62,000 nucleotides of DNA from Mesostigma viride. Taxonomy: Eukaryota; Streptophyta; Mesostigmatophyceae; Mesostigmatales; Mesostigmataceae. Positions 40,640 through 52,087 of the stretch are shown one piece after another. The translations under genes were made by a program, and so were the position numbers. The notes under the pieces are model-generated. The model saw only the letters and a list, made by a program, of their open reading frames with translations. It had not been told where the DNA came from and did not search any database. Where the stretch lies: contig RPFO01000080.1 in NCBI GenBank assembly GCA_009746045.1, forward strand, positions 8,493,628 through 8,555,627, read 5' to 3'. How positions within the stretch are numbered: position 1 is the first letter of the stretch; each line of letters starts with the position of its first letter.

Positions 40640-41957
40640 CAGTGAACAGCCATACGCAATACGCAGCCATACGGGGCCCTTGTGTATGGTGTATAATACG
40701 CCATACGGGGTATAATACGCAAACCATACGGGGACTCTTGAAAATGCTGTTTTTTGCATGGTTCAGGGGGTTCTTCAACATTCTGACCAATCAGGCATGT
40801 TTTTTGTGTGTTCTTGCAACACCACTTGCCTTTATTTAACACATCATCACATAATATTGCCGTTGCCGTCGCTGCATGCCTACAAATACAAGCATTGTAC
40901 ATCTGTTGTTATTAATAATGTCTGTAAATAGCACACGGTCAGTCGGCCAACTTGCCAAAAGTAATAAGACATTGTGCCAGAAACAGACATCTTGCCTACT
41001 CGTGGTAGGCCACCATGCAATATTGATCTACATGAAGCAAGAATCCATACGGGCTGCCAACAATGTGGCTAGCGTGCAGGATACCATGCATGCCAGCAAC
41101 CCGACCCAGCTTCCCTAAACCATTAACACATATGGTACGGTGGCTGGCTAGCAGCAGCCTGCATGGCTAAATAAGGCATTTATGTGCATCGCGAGTCACA
41201 CCAAATACCCCGCAGCCTGCGACGTAATGCCTCCGGCGGCCTCTTGCACTCGCTCACTCTTGCCTCCTTCGCGTACGTAGCGCCCATGATATGGCGGGTG
41301 CTAGCCTTGCTCGGGTGGTAGAACCCGAGAATTCTGCATCCAAAAGTGTGCACGTCACTTAGCTTGTAGTTACCTGTCGGCTGCCCTTTCTTGTTGAGAG
41401 TCTGTTCTTTCACGATGTGTGTCCAGACAGTCTCGAATACGGCCTGCATCTCGTCGGCCCAGTCATCATCGTGTTCCATAGACCCACACCATCACCGTCG
41501 CTAGCCATGGTGCCTGGATGTCAATTGTGCTACGATTAAATGTTAGGTGCCAGATGCGCGCCCTTGTTGGCAGACAACATAACTTCGTCACCTAATTTCC
41601 TCGTCCTTCGTCTCCTAGACCCTAGTCCGACACGCAGCAATCTGCAGCAATGCACGTACAGTCGTACATGCACGGCCAGCTTGGCACCTGCATGTCGTTT
41701 ATTTGTCGCGGAGTTCCAGGTCGCCTAGATACAGTCTAGTTCCGGCTCCACTGCCGTCCAAAATGATGCCAGAAGCTACTTCGAACGCGGTTCATACGCA
41801 AAAAATACGCAAAAAATACGCAAAAAATACGCAATACGCAAAAAATACGCAAACCATACGCAGTGCGTATTTTTTTTCCCATACCCATACGGAAATCTTG
41901 CGTATGGCGTATAATACGCGCCATACGGCGTATTATACGCCGTATGGCTGTTCACTG
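40640..41957. mobile_element. hAT-like DNA transposon, 1318 bp
   Basis: The 8-bp target duplication tgcgtcaa lies at 40632-40639 and 41958-41965. The termini are cagtgaacagccatacg and its inverse cgtatggctgttcactg. The CAG start and 8-bp duplication are typical of the hAT superfamily. Subterminal regions are dense in tatacgc/gcgtata words, including a stretch of cgcaaaaaata repeats at 41800-41870. No hAT transposase motif is seen. One open frame, 41180-41479, lies inside. Confidence 0.88.
41180..41479 (-). CDS. Hypothetical ORF inside the hAT-like element
   Basis: 99 residues from ATG at 41479, starting MEHDDDWADEMQAVFETVW and containing GCRILGFYHPSKASTRHIMG and a basic end (RPPEALRRRLRG). 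I do not recognise it. Its composition looks coding rather than repetitive. It could be a transposase remnant or a captured host exon carried by a non-autonomous element. Upstream and downstream sequence within the element has no other convincing frame. Confidence 0.4.
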   Translation of the reverse strand: MEHDDDWADEMQAVFETVWTHIVKEQTLNKKGQPTGNYKLSDVHTFGCRILGFYHPSKASTRHIMGATYAKEARVSECKRPPEALRRRLRGIWCDSRCT

Positions 41958-42235
41958 TGCGTCAATGTCAAGTCGTCGTCCAGCGTGTAGGAGGTCCCCC
42001 CAAGGCGCTTGCGACGCTTGAGGAACTCCATCTTATCCGCCATGGTGTCAAAGGTGAGGAGCAATGGGGAGGGGGCAGCCTTACCCCGCGAGCTCACCCC
42101 CCGCGGCTTGCCCTTACCAGTGATAGCCATGGGGACAAGGATTTTGTTCTCAAACGCCGTGGCAAGGGTCTCGGAGGTCTCGTCCTGCAGCTGGTCGAAG
42201 TGCTTGACGATGACGTTAAATGACGATGACTTCTT

Positions 42236-42531
42236 GGATGAAAGAGGAATGGTCTGTTTCAGGATACAGTTAAAAGGGAAACCTCGATCCGTTGGCGTCT
42301 TTGCAAGAGTACAATATAAACTAGCAGGCTAGGGCAGTTGTTGCCAGGGTGTATTAAGTGAGACAACTATGCCTGGACGCATAGCGATCCAACACCGTGG
42401 AAGGACTAGGGTAGTTTCCTGATCAGGCATCAGGGTAGTTGTCTGAGAGGAAAAACGCGAAGGCCGCGGGAGCCGCATGGCTATCTGTAGGAAGACCTGC
42501 ATGGAGGGAGACAGAGGGTAAGGTTTATAGG

Positions 42532-42534
<3 letters not shown>
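42236..42534. other. No gene recognised
   Basis: Sequence between LINE E and the compound microsatellite. It includes gttgttgccagggtgtat at 42337-42354, which recurs at 53500-53517 beside the other large hexamer array. Confidence 0.4.
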
Positions 42535-42852
<318 letters not shown>

Positions 42853-42972
42853 TAAATTAAATTATAACATGCCTCCGTGGGGAGGTCATGTAGCACATAT
42901 TTCATGATGGATGGGGTGGAGGAAGCCGCGTGATCGAACTATCCTAACTCTATCTAGAAAATCCTAACTGCA

Positions 42973-45900
42973 CTACTCATCAAAACGCCTCCTCCGCTTG
43001 GGGGGAGGTGGCTTGCCCACAGGGTCGGGCGTGTGCGCCTTGACAATCTTCTTCCACCGCGTCTTGTCCTGCATGGCAGTCCAAAGACGGGAGAGAGAGT
43101 GGATGCGGTGCTCAAACTGGGCTGGGACCACGAGGTCGTCCAGCAGCATCTGAACGTAGTTGGTGACAGGTTTCCCTACCCTTTTGGGAATGTCCTTGGG
43201 GCCAGGCCAGGTCAGAATGTGCCGCCCTGGCTGTCCAAGCCGCTGGGGGCCGGCCAGACCAAGGGTGGTGTCGACCTGGCTGGTGCGTGCAAGGTGTCCT
43301 ACAAATGCTATCCTACGCTGTCTAATCTCGTCCGAAACACGAGGCATGCCATGATACAGAGACTCTGATGACGGACGCTCGGAAAAACCTACATTAAGGA
43401 CCTGCCGGAGCATCCTGTAAACGGTGCCGTCGAGCCGAGCTGCCAGTTTGGGGGGAGGGTCCACGCCTCGGCGCCATACGTGAGCACCGTGAGGACGAGG
43501 ACCTTGAAGAGCATGCGCTTGCGGTGCCCGTTCAGGCCCTTCGAGCGCCAGTAGGGTGTGAGCGAACGGAGCTTGGCCCAGGCAAGGCCGATGCGGGTGT
43601 CCACATCGTCGGCGGTGTCAGGAAGCCAGCTCCCCAACAGCTTGAAGCGGTCGCGGAACGGGACCTCCGTCCCGTCGAGCAGGCGCGGCAGCGGTGGTTT
43701 ACTGGATGCTCCTATCACCATCGCCTCAGTTTTGACACTAATCTCCAGCCCCACCGCCCGCGCCTCCAGGCCCAGGCAGTCCAGCCAGGTCTGAATGTGC
43801 TCGGGGCGCTCGATGAGGGTGGTATCATCCGCATAAATCAGGTCGGCAAGGCGGTAACCAGGTCTAACCCCGCCGTGCTCTTTCACGTTAAGGATGTCCA
43901 AGCCTGGCTCGAACCCCTTAAGAGCAGTAAAGCGCGCACGTGCCCGGCGCATGACGTGATCCACGACAATAATGAACAGGTATGGGGACAGGACACAACC
44001 TTGCCACACCCCGTGGTGAAGGGGGAATGGTGGAGTGGTGCCCTCCGCAGTCCGCACTACTGCCTGTGAACCCTCATACAGACGGCGAATGGCAGCAATA
44101 AACGCAGGTGGTACCCGATCCAGAGCTAGGATGGCCCAAAGAGCCTCCCAGAGAACCGTGTCAAAGGCCTTGATATAGTCAACAAAAATGAAGACCAGCG
44201 GCAAACTGTCAGGGGGAAGTCGACGCACCTCCTCCATCAACCGGCGCGCGACAAACACAGCCATGACAGTGTTACGACCACGACGGAAACCCATCTGAGA
44301 CTCACCCAGGTGTGGGTCCAGCGCGGCGCGGAGCCTGTGCAGCATCATGCGCATGAAGACCTTCAGCGCGGCGCTCTGGAGGCAGACACCCCGGTAGTTA
44401 CCGGGGTCAGCAGCAGAGCCCTTCTTGTACAGCATGACGCGGATGGCCGTCTGCCACTCAGCAGGCGGAGGCTCGTCAGAGAGCAGGACACGGTTGCAGA
44501 ACGCCAGCAGAAGATCCCTAACCGCCAGATCAGGGGTCTTCAGCAGCTCAGCAGAAAGGTGGTCGGCACCGACCGCCGCATCGTACCGCAGGCGAGCAAG
44601 GGCGCCGTCCAATTCCTTCAAAGTGAAGGGGGGACGACGTCGTCAGTGGCAAGGCAGCCCTCCTGCAAGGCGGGGACTTGGTAGTCCGCGGCCGAGGAGG
44701 GGGGCGCTGGCGGCGGCGGGGGTCCGGCGACCCCGAGGCGGGCGGCCGTCTCGGGGTGAAGCGGCGGGGGGGGGCGCGAGCCCCACCGGTCAAGGAAACA
44801 TTGTGGGCCAACCAGCGGTCAAGGCTTACCGGCGCCGTGCCGTCCCCCGTGTGCTCCACCGGGGTGCGCTGCCGCCGTCCGCCGAGCCGGTCGAGGTGGT
44901 ACCACATGTCCTTGCCCTGGTTGCGAGCCTGGCAGGCCTTGGCATCCGCGATGCACTGGGCCGCCTCCGCGTCCTGAGCGTGCTCGTAGGCCTCCACAAG
45001 GGCGGCCTGGAGCAGTGGTTTCTGCAGCGGGTCCCGGTTACGCTTGAGGCGGTGCCGGGCGGCCAAGACCTTGGGGTCCTGGCGGTAGAGCGGGCCGGGG
45101 CGGCGGCGGGGCATGACCGGCAGGTGCCGGGCCGCCAGCAACGGGGCACGGGCCGCAAAGCCCGCAAAAATGGCTGCGTTGGGGGCACCATTGTCCAGCT
45201 CGTCGACGTCCGCCCGGGCGTCCAGGGCCGACAGGTACTTCCGTCGGCACCAGTTCCGCTCGTGCTCGGCGTCCGTCCAGTCCTCAGGATCTCCCTTGAC
45301 CGGACGTAGAGCAGACCAGTCAGGGCGGACCACTGGGGCGCGGCGCGCGGGGACGTGGAACCGGAGCCGAAGGGTCGCGCGCACCAACCGGTGGTCAGAG
45401 CACACCGTCGGCGTGTCAAACACTCGGGTGTCCAGGACCGAGGTGCACCTGGACTGCCGTACCACCACGTAGTCCAAACAGGCCTGACGGCCGTTAGGAC
45501 CACGAAAAGTGACCAAGTCCTGTGAGGGACGTTGGAAGTGGCAGTTGACAGCAACCATCCCGCTATCCCGCAAAAAGGCAGAAAACAGGGGAGTGTTGTC
45601 GTTAGCAGTAGTGTCAGCAGGCGCAAAGCGGCTGCCAGCAGTGCCCACGGGGAGCGTGGCATTGGCGTCGAGCAGCATAACCAAAAAGTGGCGGGCCGGG
45701 GTGACCCTCTCAAGGTCATGCAAGGATTCGAAGAACTCCTCACGGGCCGAATCAGTAGACCACTGTGGGGTGCATAGCCCACCCCCACCGTGAGGTGGTG
45801 TTTAGACCGCCCCTCGACAGAGGTGAAATGTGCTACCATAAGGCGTGGGGTTAGAAACTTAAGCGTGCTGAGGCTAGCAACTGCTAGCGGCGAACACAAA

Positions 45901-46142
45901 AGACCAACACCACCTTGGCCAGACGTACCGCTGCCAGCGAAGTAAAACCGCCAGCCACCCGCCAAGCGAGCAGTGCTCACCATGCCAAGTGGCACCGTGC
46001 GGCGGTGTTCCTGGACGCCCAATATAGATACACGATGCTCAATGCAGAATGCGACTAGCTCCTCTACCCGGTAGCTATGGTCGTCATCTAGCAATGTGCG
46101 GGTGTTAAAAGTGGCAAGGGCCAAGGATGCCTGCTGGCCCAC
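42973..46142 (-). pseudogene. LINE G ORF2: APE endonuclease and reverse transcriptase
   Basis: About 1055 codons in four frame segments. Endonuclease: MGQQASLALATFNTRTLL, GVQEHR with the catalytic Glu, then after a shift near 45765 LLDANATL, GRQACLDYVVV and CSDHRLVRATL, the closing His box. After a shift near 44635 the RT begins MKELDGALARLRYDAAVGAD, with KKGSAADPGNYRGVCL, QMGFRRGRNT, FVDYIKAFDT, GVWQGCVLSP and the catalytic YADD. A shift near 43448 leads to the C-terminus: LRQVLNVGFSERPSSESLY, VGHLARTSQVDTTLGLAG and a basic end (PPPPKRRRRFDE). The shifts lie in doubled bases or C-runs. Family role is target nicking and target-primed reverse transcription. No zinc finger is evident at the C-terminus. 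Confidence 0.88.
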
Positions 46143-46511
46143 CAGGGGAGGACGACGATGGATGATGGGGGTGGATGCGGCGGGGGGTGGAGGTGGTGGG
46201 GTGAAACGGAGGGGGGAAGGGAAGCGGTGGAAATAGTGCTTTTCATCGCATTTATTTTGTCCTGCAGGCGTAGGATGCGAGCCTGCCGCCTGCTCTGGGT
46301 ATTCGGGGATGCTTGCGCAACGCAGAGGCGTAGGAAATCTAGCATGCGTTGGGTGTTGCTAATCTTGCTGCTGAGAGCTGTCGTTCTAGCCCGAGATACC
46401 GGCACCACCATGTGTCTCAGTCGACTGTTAGGTCGATGCATGGTAGTGGAACGGGACTGTTTAGAGGCTGTCTCCGAAGCCTGTTAGCCGCGAGCCGACG
46501 AGGAAGGTTGT
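46143..46511. other. LINE G inter-ORF spacer
   Basis: No supportable open frame. It separates ORF1 from ORF2 of LINE G. Confidence 0.5.
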
Positions 46512-47726
46512 CTACCTACTGGTCACCACCAGGGGCAGCACGCTTCTCACCACGAGACTCACTACGAGACTCCTACGAGACTCTGCACCCGTGGTGTTAA
46601 TCTCAACACCGTCAAAGGAGGCAACCCAGCGACCATCCGACTTCAAACGCATCTGCACACGCTTCCCTCCCTGTACGTACCCATCCCGGATGGCCACGAC
46701 CTTCGCGTGATTCCAGACCTTGCTCCTTGCCGCCAGCTGTGCAGGGGTGTAGTCCTCGTCCATGCTGATGAGGCTGCCCTTGAGCAGGCGACGGGCGCCC
46801 ATGACCCGTTTCTGGTCGTTCACAGTGGCCATGGTGACCAGGACCAGGCCACCTGGGCCTGGCAGGCGGTTTGCCCTTTCAATGGTCACGTGATCGCGCA
46901 GCTGCAGCAACCCCAAGAACATGGGGCCCCGCAAGGCCTCGGTAAGTGCTTGTGCGGTGTCATGCTTGCCCTCCACATCTTGAGAATGATATTGCGTTGG
47001 CGGAGCTGAGCCACATTCTGTGACGCGACTGCGGTGGCAGCTGACTTAGCCGCCTGGGCGACTATGGCATCCAGGTTCTTCCCCGCCGCATCCGCGAACG
47101 TGACCCGCTTGGGGGGGAGGTGGCCATGGCCGCCTTTAATTCCAGCAATGTGGCTTGGGTGACAGCAGAGTTAGCAGCCAAAGACTTGAGCGCACCTTGC
47201 ACAGACTTGAGCTCAGAGGTGAGCGCCTGCAGCTCGGTGGAGTCGGCTGCGCCGGCAGGGGTGTCGGCATCGGCCGAGGTGTCGGATGCGGCCGCGATGG
47301 GCGCCAGCGGTTTGCAGAGTTCAGGGCAGCATGTAAAGAGGCAGGAGGTGCGTAGCTGGTCGTCGCCCCAGTGCTGATACCCCTCGGGGGGTCATCCACA
47401 ACTGCGCCGGTGTTGGGGTGGCGGATGTCTTCGTCGGCGGCGTATCGAAGTTTGAGGATTTGCAGCACGTTGCCGACCGGCATGGTGAAAATTGCCGCAA
47501 TGTCGGCCGGTTGCAGGCGATCGAGGCTTGTATATTTGGTTAAATCAGACGGTGAGGGCGGTGACGTTTCAGGCGTGGGGGTAGCCTCGGTGGCCATGGA
47601 AGTGATTTCCGTGGTACGCGGCTTCTTGGGAGCGGCGGGAGCGGTGCCGGCGAGGGGGCTGGCTGCGGCAAGAATGTCTTCCAGCGAGCGGTTTTCTGGG
47701 GCGGCAGGTGTCGTAGCGGTCTCCAT
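46512..47726 (-). pseudogene. LINE G ORF1 RNA-binding protein, frameshifted
   Basis: From ATG 47726: METATTPAAPENRSLEDILA, then LTKYTSLDRLQPADIAAIFT and LQILKLRYAADEDIRHP. In shifted frames comes a coiled coil (ELQALTSELKSVQGALKSL, TQATLLELKAAM) near 47110-47230. The last segment (46976-46512) has GPMFLGLLQLRDHVTIERAN, LVLVTMATVNDQKRVMGARR, LLKGSLISMDEDYTPAQLAA and VQMRLKSDGRWVA. Coiled coil followed by an RNA-binding C-terminal domain is the L1 ORF1p plan: it trimerises on LINE RNA. At least two indels break it. Confidence 0.75.
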
Positions 47727-47990
47727 AGCTACGGGGAAGATGTCGAATGCTGGGCGGGGGGCGCAGGCGTGCTATTCACGAAGAGGATGCCGCCATATCG
47801 ATTCGAAAATAGCGATATCTGCTGGGCAGGCCGAGGTCGAGAACGTACGAAATCGGGGACGATAGCTGCCGGAAATTATACCGGCATGTTCGTCGTCAAA
47901 AGACGAGTCGAATGCAACAAACCCGACTAAATTTCATGGCCTGAGTCGAAAGTTATGAGCATTCTCGGCAGCCATAGCTCGGCATAATTT
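47727..47990 (-). promoter_or_regulatory. LINE G 5' UTR
   Basis: On the minus strand it shares blocks with the leaders of A, B and C: ccgagctatggctgccgaga, gctcataactttcg, a cgtcttttgacg hairpin and ggtataatttccggc. The rest is diverged. Confidence 0.6.
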
Positions 47991-48034
47991 TCGCGCCTAA
48001 TTTTCCCGTGTACCATCTATACCCCGTGTACCAT

Positions 48035-48176
<142 letters not shown>

Positions 48177-48978
48177 CGCATCTCCCTCGCCTGTGGACCA
48201 TCGCATCTCCCTCGCCTGGCACGCTTTACGCCAGTACCGGGCCCTGTGGCGCAAGCCCCTGGGCAAGATCGAGAAACAGGACCTGTTCAAGGTCCTCGTC
48301 CTTCCTGTTCTCACGTATGGGGCCGAGACGTGGACCCTCACCGCCGACCTGGCCCGCAAGCTGGACGGCGCGGTCACCAGCATGCTACGTTCCATTTTCA
48401 GAGTAGGATATGCTGCTCACGTCCGCAATGAGGACCTGTACCAGGGCATGCCCTATATCACCAGCACCATTAAGCAACGACGCCTGCAGCTAGTAGGGCA
48501 CCTAGCTCGCACCAACCAGGTAGACACCTCACGTGGCCCCCCCGCAGGACTGCGACCAGCCCAGCCTGGCCGGCACCTCCTGACGTGGGCTGGGCCCAGT
48601 GATGTTAGACGCCGCAAGGCCCGCACCTTCAAAGAACAGCTAGTAGAGGACATGGGGGCCTAGGCCTCTCCGTGATTTGGAAGAAGATGATGGACAAGGC
48701 CAAGTGGGCCCAGGTCATAGAGGACAACGAGCCCCCCCCAGTGGGGAAGCGCCCACGTGTGCAATCCTGTGGGAGGCACGCCAGATAGCCCCCCCTAGGG
48801 CAGCGTGCGGCTGCCTAGATAGTTGTTGTTGTTAGCATGCTGTTAGATAGATGTAGTATGTAGCCGATGTAGATAGATTAGACTGGTAGGACTGTTTGCA
48901 CCCATCCATCCATCCATCGGGGTTAATGCTCCGTGACTTCCCAACGGGAGCACGAGTCTAATTAATTAATTAATTAAT
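48177..48978 (+). mobile_element. LINE M, 5'-truncated
   Basis: A single frame to 48663 encodes the RT C-terminus: DHRISLAWHALRQYRALWR, LFKVLVLPVLTYGAETWTLT, LDGAVTSMLRSIFRVGYAAH, VRNEDLYQGMPYITSTIKQR, LVGHLARTNQVDTS and GRHLLTWAGP. The 3' UTR (48664-48978) has four catc units, cttcccaacgggagcacgag and a TAAT tail. Its tail faces the tail of LINE C across three CCCATA units (48980-48996). Confidence 0.85.
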
Positions 48979-49509
48979 ACCCATACCCATACCCATTAAT
49001 TAATTAATTAATTATCAACATCACTCCGTTGGGAGTAGATGTAGCACATAGCCCTGAGAAGGGGCATATGGCTTTTAATACATTCTAGGCTACTTCATGC
49101 AAGGGTGGGAATGTAAGCTACCCCTGCTCTAGGTGCACCAGGGCACCCGCACCCTCATGGTCTATCACGCTATGCCCGGGTAAGGGGGGAGCATGCCTGT
49201 GAGGGGGAAGATCATCATGGCTATACAAAAACTAGAGCGTGGCATCTCAGCAGAGAGCAGCTCTCTGCATGGGCACAGCATTACTAAATAAAACTAGGCA
49301 TCGTCTGGAGTGTGGCTCATCATAGGCACACATGTACATGATTACATAAAGCGCGTGGCTTAGCTGGAATAGGGCCTCTAGGAGGCGTACATGTACATGG
49401 CCACGGTCTATCTATTCTACACTACTACTGCTGTATTCCCCTAAGCTGGGGCGTCTGGAGTCGCTGGGGCCGCGGGGGTCGCCTGCCAGGGCTTGTGGCC
49501 GACGTAGAT

Positions 49510-50756
49510 TAATTAATTAATTAATTAATTAAACTCGTGCTCCCGTTGGGGAGTCACGGAGCACCGAGGTGCTTTTAATCCCTGTGTGTGCACTACAGGA
49601 GAAAGGGCAGAGACCCGGCCCAGTCTCCTTCATGCCAAAGGCATGCCACAGCTGCAATCGGGCGCGGCTAGCTAAAAGGACAGGCTAACGATCCGGCAAA
49701 CTGTGGGTGCAATAAGACCCATGTGAGCATGTCATAGCAAGGAGCGTGGGCAAGTAATCTGAACATAGCCAGGGCGTAGCATGGCTGTACTAGAACTAGG
49801 CTAAGGCTATGGCTGGTTGTGTACCGTGCGTTGGCGGCACGTGGTCAACTAGGTTTGTTGGCACAGCTAGGCAAACATTCTAGGCATGGCTGCCTTAGCG
49901 ACAGTGACTCCAATGGTTACAAGCTAGGGCTATTGCTATTCTAGCCCGCTGGGGGCGTCCACATCTTGTGGTTGATCATCAGGTCCCCGCCCCTCCAGTA
50001 CACCTTGGGCTTCTGGGGGTCCTGCTTATGGCGGAGGTATTCCGGCCACAGGTCGCGTCGCTGCTGTTGCTGAGCGGGGGTTAGGTCGTCATCCAGCGTC
50101 CAGGTGAGGTCGTGCAACCGCTTGCGACGAGAGAGGAACCGCTGCTTATCCTCAGGGGAGATGAAGGTGAGCAGGACTGGTGGGGTGGCCGCCTTGTCCC
50201 GTGAGTGGGGAAGGCGGTGGCACCCACGCAGTTCTACCTCACCTACCAGGCCCATGAGGGTAAGAAGCTGTTTCTTGATCTCGTCAGCAAGGGAGGTTGA
50301 CGTCTCACCTGGCTTCTGGGGGAAGCGACGTAGCACCACTCGGCACTCGCGGCGAGCGCGATCGGTGACCTCCCGTTGCTGGGCCTGGCGGTGGTCCTCC
50401 AGCTCCTGGAGCTTCGTGGCGATGGCGTCGGTGGTGGAGGCGGTCGCTGTCCGCAGCAGGTCCGCGTAGGAGAGCGGGAGGTCACCAGCATCCTGCCGGG
50501 GTGGCTGGGAGGCAATGGTGGCCGTCTGCTCCGCTAGCTTTGGGACCTGTGTGGCCAGGGCCTCGGTGTGGGCGGTGATGGCCTCAAGCTTCTTCATGAG
50601 CACGCCGCACTTGCCTTCCACCTGGTTAAGGCGAGAGACAAGTGCAGCATGCGTTTCCGAAGCCTGCGCCGCGGTGTGTAGCGCCGTGAACTGTGGTTGT
50701 AGCTTGTGGACGACCTTGGTTTCCACGTTGGAGACCCGGGCCTCGACCGTGTTGAG
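49510..50756 (-). mobile_element. ORF1-only LINE 'D' inserted in C
   Basis: 1247 bp with the 10-bp target duplication cgacgtagat at 49500-49509 and 50757-50766. It starts inside an ORF1 coiled coil, so it is 5'-truncated. It ends with a 3' UTR (49940-49545), the terminal word ctccccaacgggagcacgag and a TTAA-type tail at 49510-49541. Its ORF1 belongs to a different subfamily from A, B, C and E. Confidence 0.9.
49941..50726 (-). CDS. LINE D ORF1 (5'-truncated), RNA-binding protein
   Basis: 261 residues open from an internal ATG at 50726. Residues 1-80 are a coiled coil (VSRLNQVEGKCGVLMKKLEA and AVETxx-like heptads). An RRM-like segment follows (RRECRVVLRRFPQKPGETST, VELRGCHRLPHS, PPVLLTFISPEDKQRFLSR). 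The C-terminal domain at about 200-255 has LTWTLDDDLTPAQQQQRRDL, YWRGGDLMINHK. This is the L1 ORF1p order. The frame is unbroken, unlike its neighbours, although the true N-terminus is missing. It would bind LINE RNA if expressed. Confidence 0.8.
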   Translation of the reverse strand: METKVVHKLQPQFTALHTAAQASETHAALVSRLNQVEGKCGVLMKKLEAITAHTEALATQVPKLAEQTATIASQPPRQDAGDLPLSYADLLRTATASTTDAIATKLQELEDHRQAQQREVTDRARRECRVVLRRFPQKPGETSTSLADEIKKQLLTLMGLVGEVELRGCHRLPHSRDKAATPPVLLTFISPEDKQRFLSRRKRLHDLTWTLDDDLTPAQQQQRRDLWPEYLRHKQDPQKPKVYWRGGDLMINHKMWTPPAG

Positions 50757-52087
50757 CGACGTAGATGGCCGCCCCCTTCCAGTACACCGGCTGCCCCGCC
50801 TTGGTCTGCCGGAGCTGGAGGTAGGTCGGCCATAGCTCCCGTCGCCGTTGTTGCTGCGCCAGGGTCAAGTCGTCATCAAGGGTGAAGAGAGTCTTCTCGA
50901 GCCGCTTGCGGCGTCTGAGAAAAGAAATCTTGTCCGCCGGGGTCTTAAAGGTGAGAAGGAGCGGGGGCGGCCCTGCCTTACCCCGCGCGCGGGGAAGGCG
51001 GTGGGCGGCCAGCTCGATCTCACCAGTAAGGCCCATGCGATCAAGGATTTCTCTCTCAAAAGCACGCGCAAGCTTCTCGGAATTCTCACCTTCTTCCATC
51101 TTGAGATTCTTGACAATGACGTTGAGGCTGCGCTTGGCGAGCTCGGCCTCCTCGCGGAGGTCAAGCGTCTGCCGTTGAAGCTGGGCTGCGACGGCGGAGG
51201 TGGTGGAGGTGGTGTGTTGCTTAAGCATGTCCGCCCAGGTGGTGATGGGAGGAGCATCGCCGGCCAGGCCAGCCGGGGCTGGCTTGGCGGCAATGTCCTT
51301 CACCGCCTGGGCGGTGAGGCCTGCGGTGTTCTGCAGAACCTCGATAGCGATGGCGTTATCCTTAAGACGCTGGTCGATGTCGCGGAGCTGGGCGGTGATG
51401 GAGTCGGTGGAGGCGGAGGGGGGGGGTGGAGGCGAGGAGGGCGGCGGTGGCGGTGGGGATGGTGGGGAGCTCAGCAGCCATCGTGCGCACATTGACAGCA
51501 ATGGGCGACACGTGCTGGCGGAAGACGTCCTGGAGGTGGCAGAGGAAGGTGGATTCGGTAACGGGGCAGGGTTGCAAAAGGTCGTCGGCCGAGCGCTTAG
51601 TGATGGTAAAGAGAGCTGCGAGCTGAAGGCGGGGGCGAGGCCAGCCGGCCATATTGGCCGAGGTAGGGGCGTCAGCTGGGCGGTTGGAAAACCGGCCGTC
51701 AGCTCCGTTGCGGAAAAGGTTTCTGGAATGGAACTGCTCGCACAGGGCCAGCAGTGAGGCGTGGGACCCGTAAAACACGAGCTCCAGTAACTTGGAGCAT
51801 GGCATTTCGAAAAAGGCAAGCCTGTTGATGTCGAAGGTGGCAAAAAGCCGATCAACGTCAAAATCTCGCTCAGACCAGCCAGGTTCGTCTGAGCGACTGC
51901 GCTTGGGATCAGGCGAGGCTGAGGGCGAGGCAGGAAGCCCGGGAGGGTGCTGGGCGACTACCAGTGCGCGACTAGTGTCACTGCCGCCTGCCGGACCTGA
52001 TGGCGAAGCTGCAGCCGGAGCTGCAGACGTATTTTCATTGCCGAGCGCAGCCGTCAGGCTGCGTTGCGTCGATGGGCGTTTGCTCAT

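Larger units (their letters stand above)
40369..42235 (-). pseudogene. ORF1-only LINE 'E' fragment, split by a hAT-like element
   Basis: On the minus strand from 42235: SSSFNVIVKHFDQLQDE, then LVPMAITGKGKPRG, PSPLLLTFDTMADKMEFLKR and RKRLGGTSYTLDDDLTLT. The hAT-like element follows (41957-40640). Then QQLRRELWPTYLQLRQTAGQ, VYWRGADIYVAHKPWQ and a stop near 40488. A 3' UTR starting gggattatacagcagtag runs to about 40369, where it meets the tail of LINE B. This is an L1-type ORF1 C-terminal domain, 5'-truncated. Confidence 0.8.
42853..47990 (-). mobile_element. LINE G, near-complete L1-like retrotransposon
   Basis: About 5.1 kb on the minus strand: 5' UTR (47990-47727), ORF1 (47726-46512), a spacer of about 370 bp, ORF2 (46142-42973) and a short 3' UTR ending in an AAATT-rich tail at about 42853 against (CCCATA)n. 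Both ORFs are recognisable over full length but contain single-base frameshifts. It is the only copy in the window with endonuclease and RT together. Confidence 0.88.
49441..52087 (-). pseudogene. LINE C ORF1 (one C-run frameshift; split by D)
   Basis: Starts MSKRPSTQRSLTAALGNENT. The N-terminal domain includes RDFDVDRLFATFDINRLAFF and LLELVFYGSHASLLALCEQF. A frameshift lies in a C-run near 51425. A coiled coil follows (QLRDIDQRLKDNAIAIEVLQ), then RSLNVIVKNL, the basic PRARGKAG, PPLLLTFKTPADKISFLR, RKRLEKTLFTLDDDLTLAQQ and VYWKGAAIYV. Element D interrupts there. The last codons are at 49499-49441 (GHKPWQATPAAPATPDAPA). Coiled coil, RRM-like and C-terminal domains give the L1 ORF1p layout, with an extra N-terminal domain I do not recognise. 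Confidence 0.85.

Noticed and set aside
50626-51861. A single 411-codon ORF1 ending in GLQRGNQGRPQATTTVHG
   Set aside because: The last part reads through the C/D junction into element D in a wrong frame. The true C-terminus of C lies beyond D at 49499-49441.
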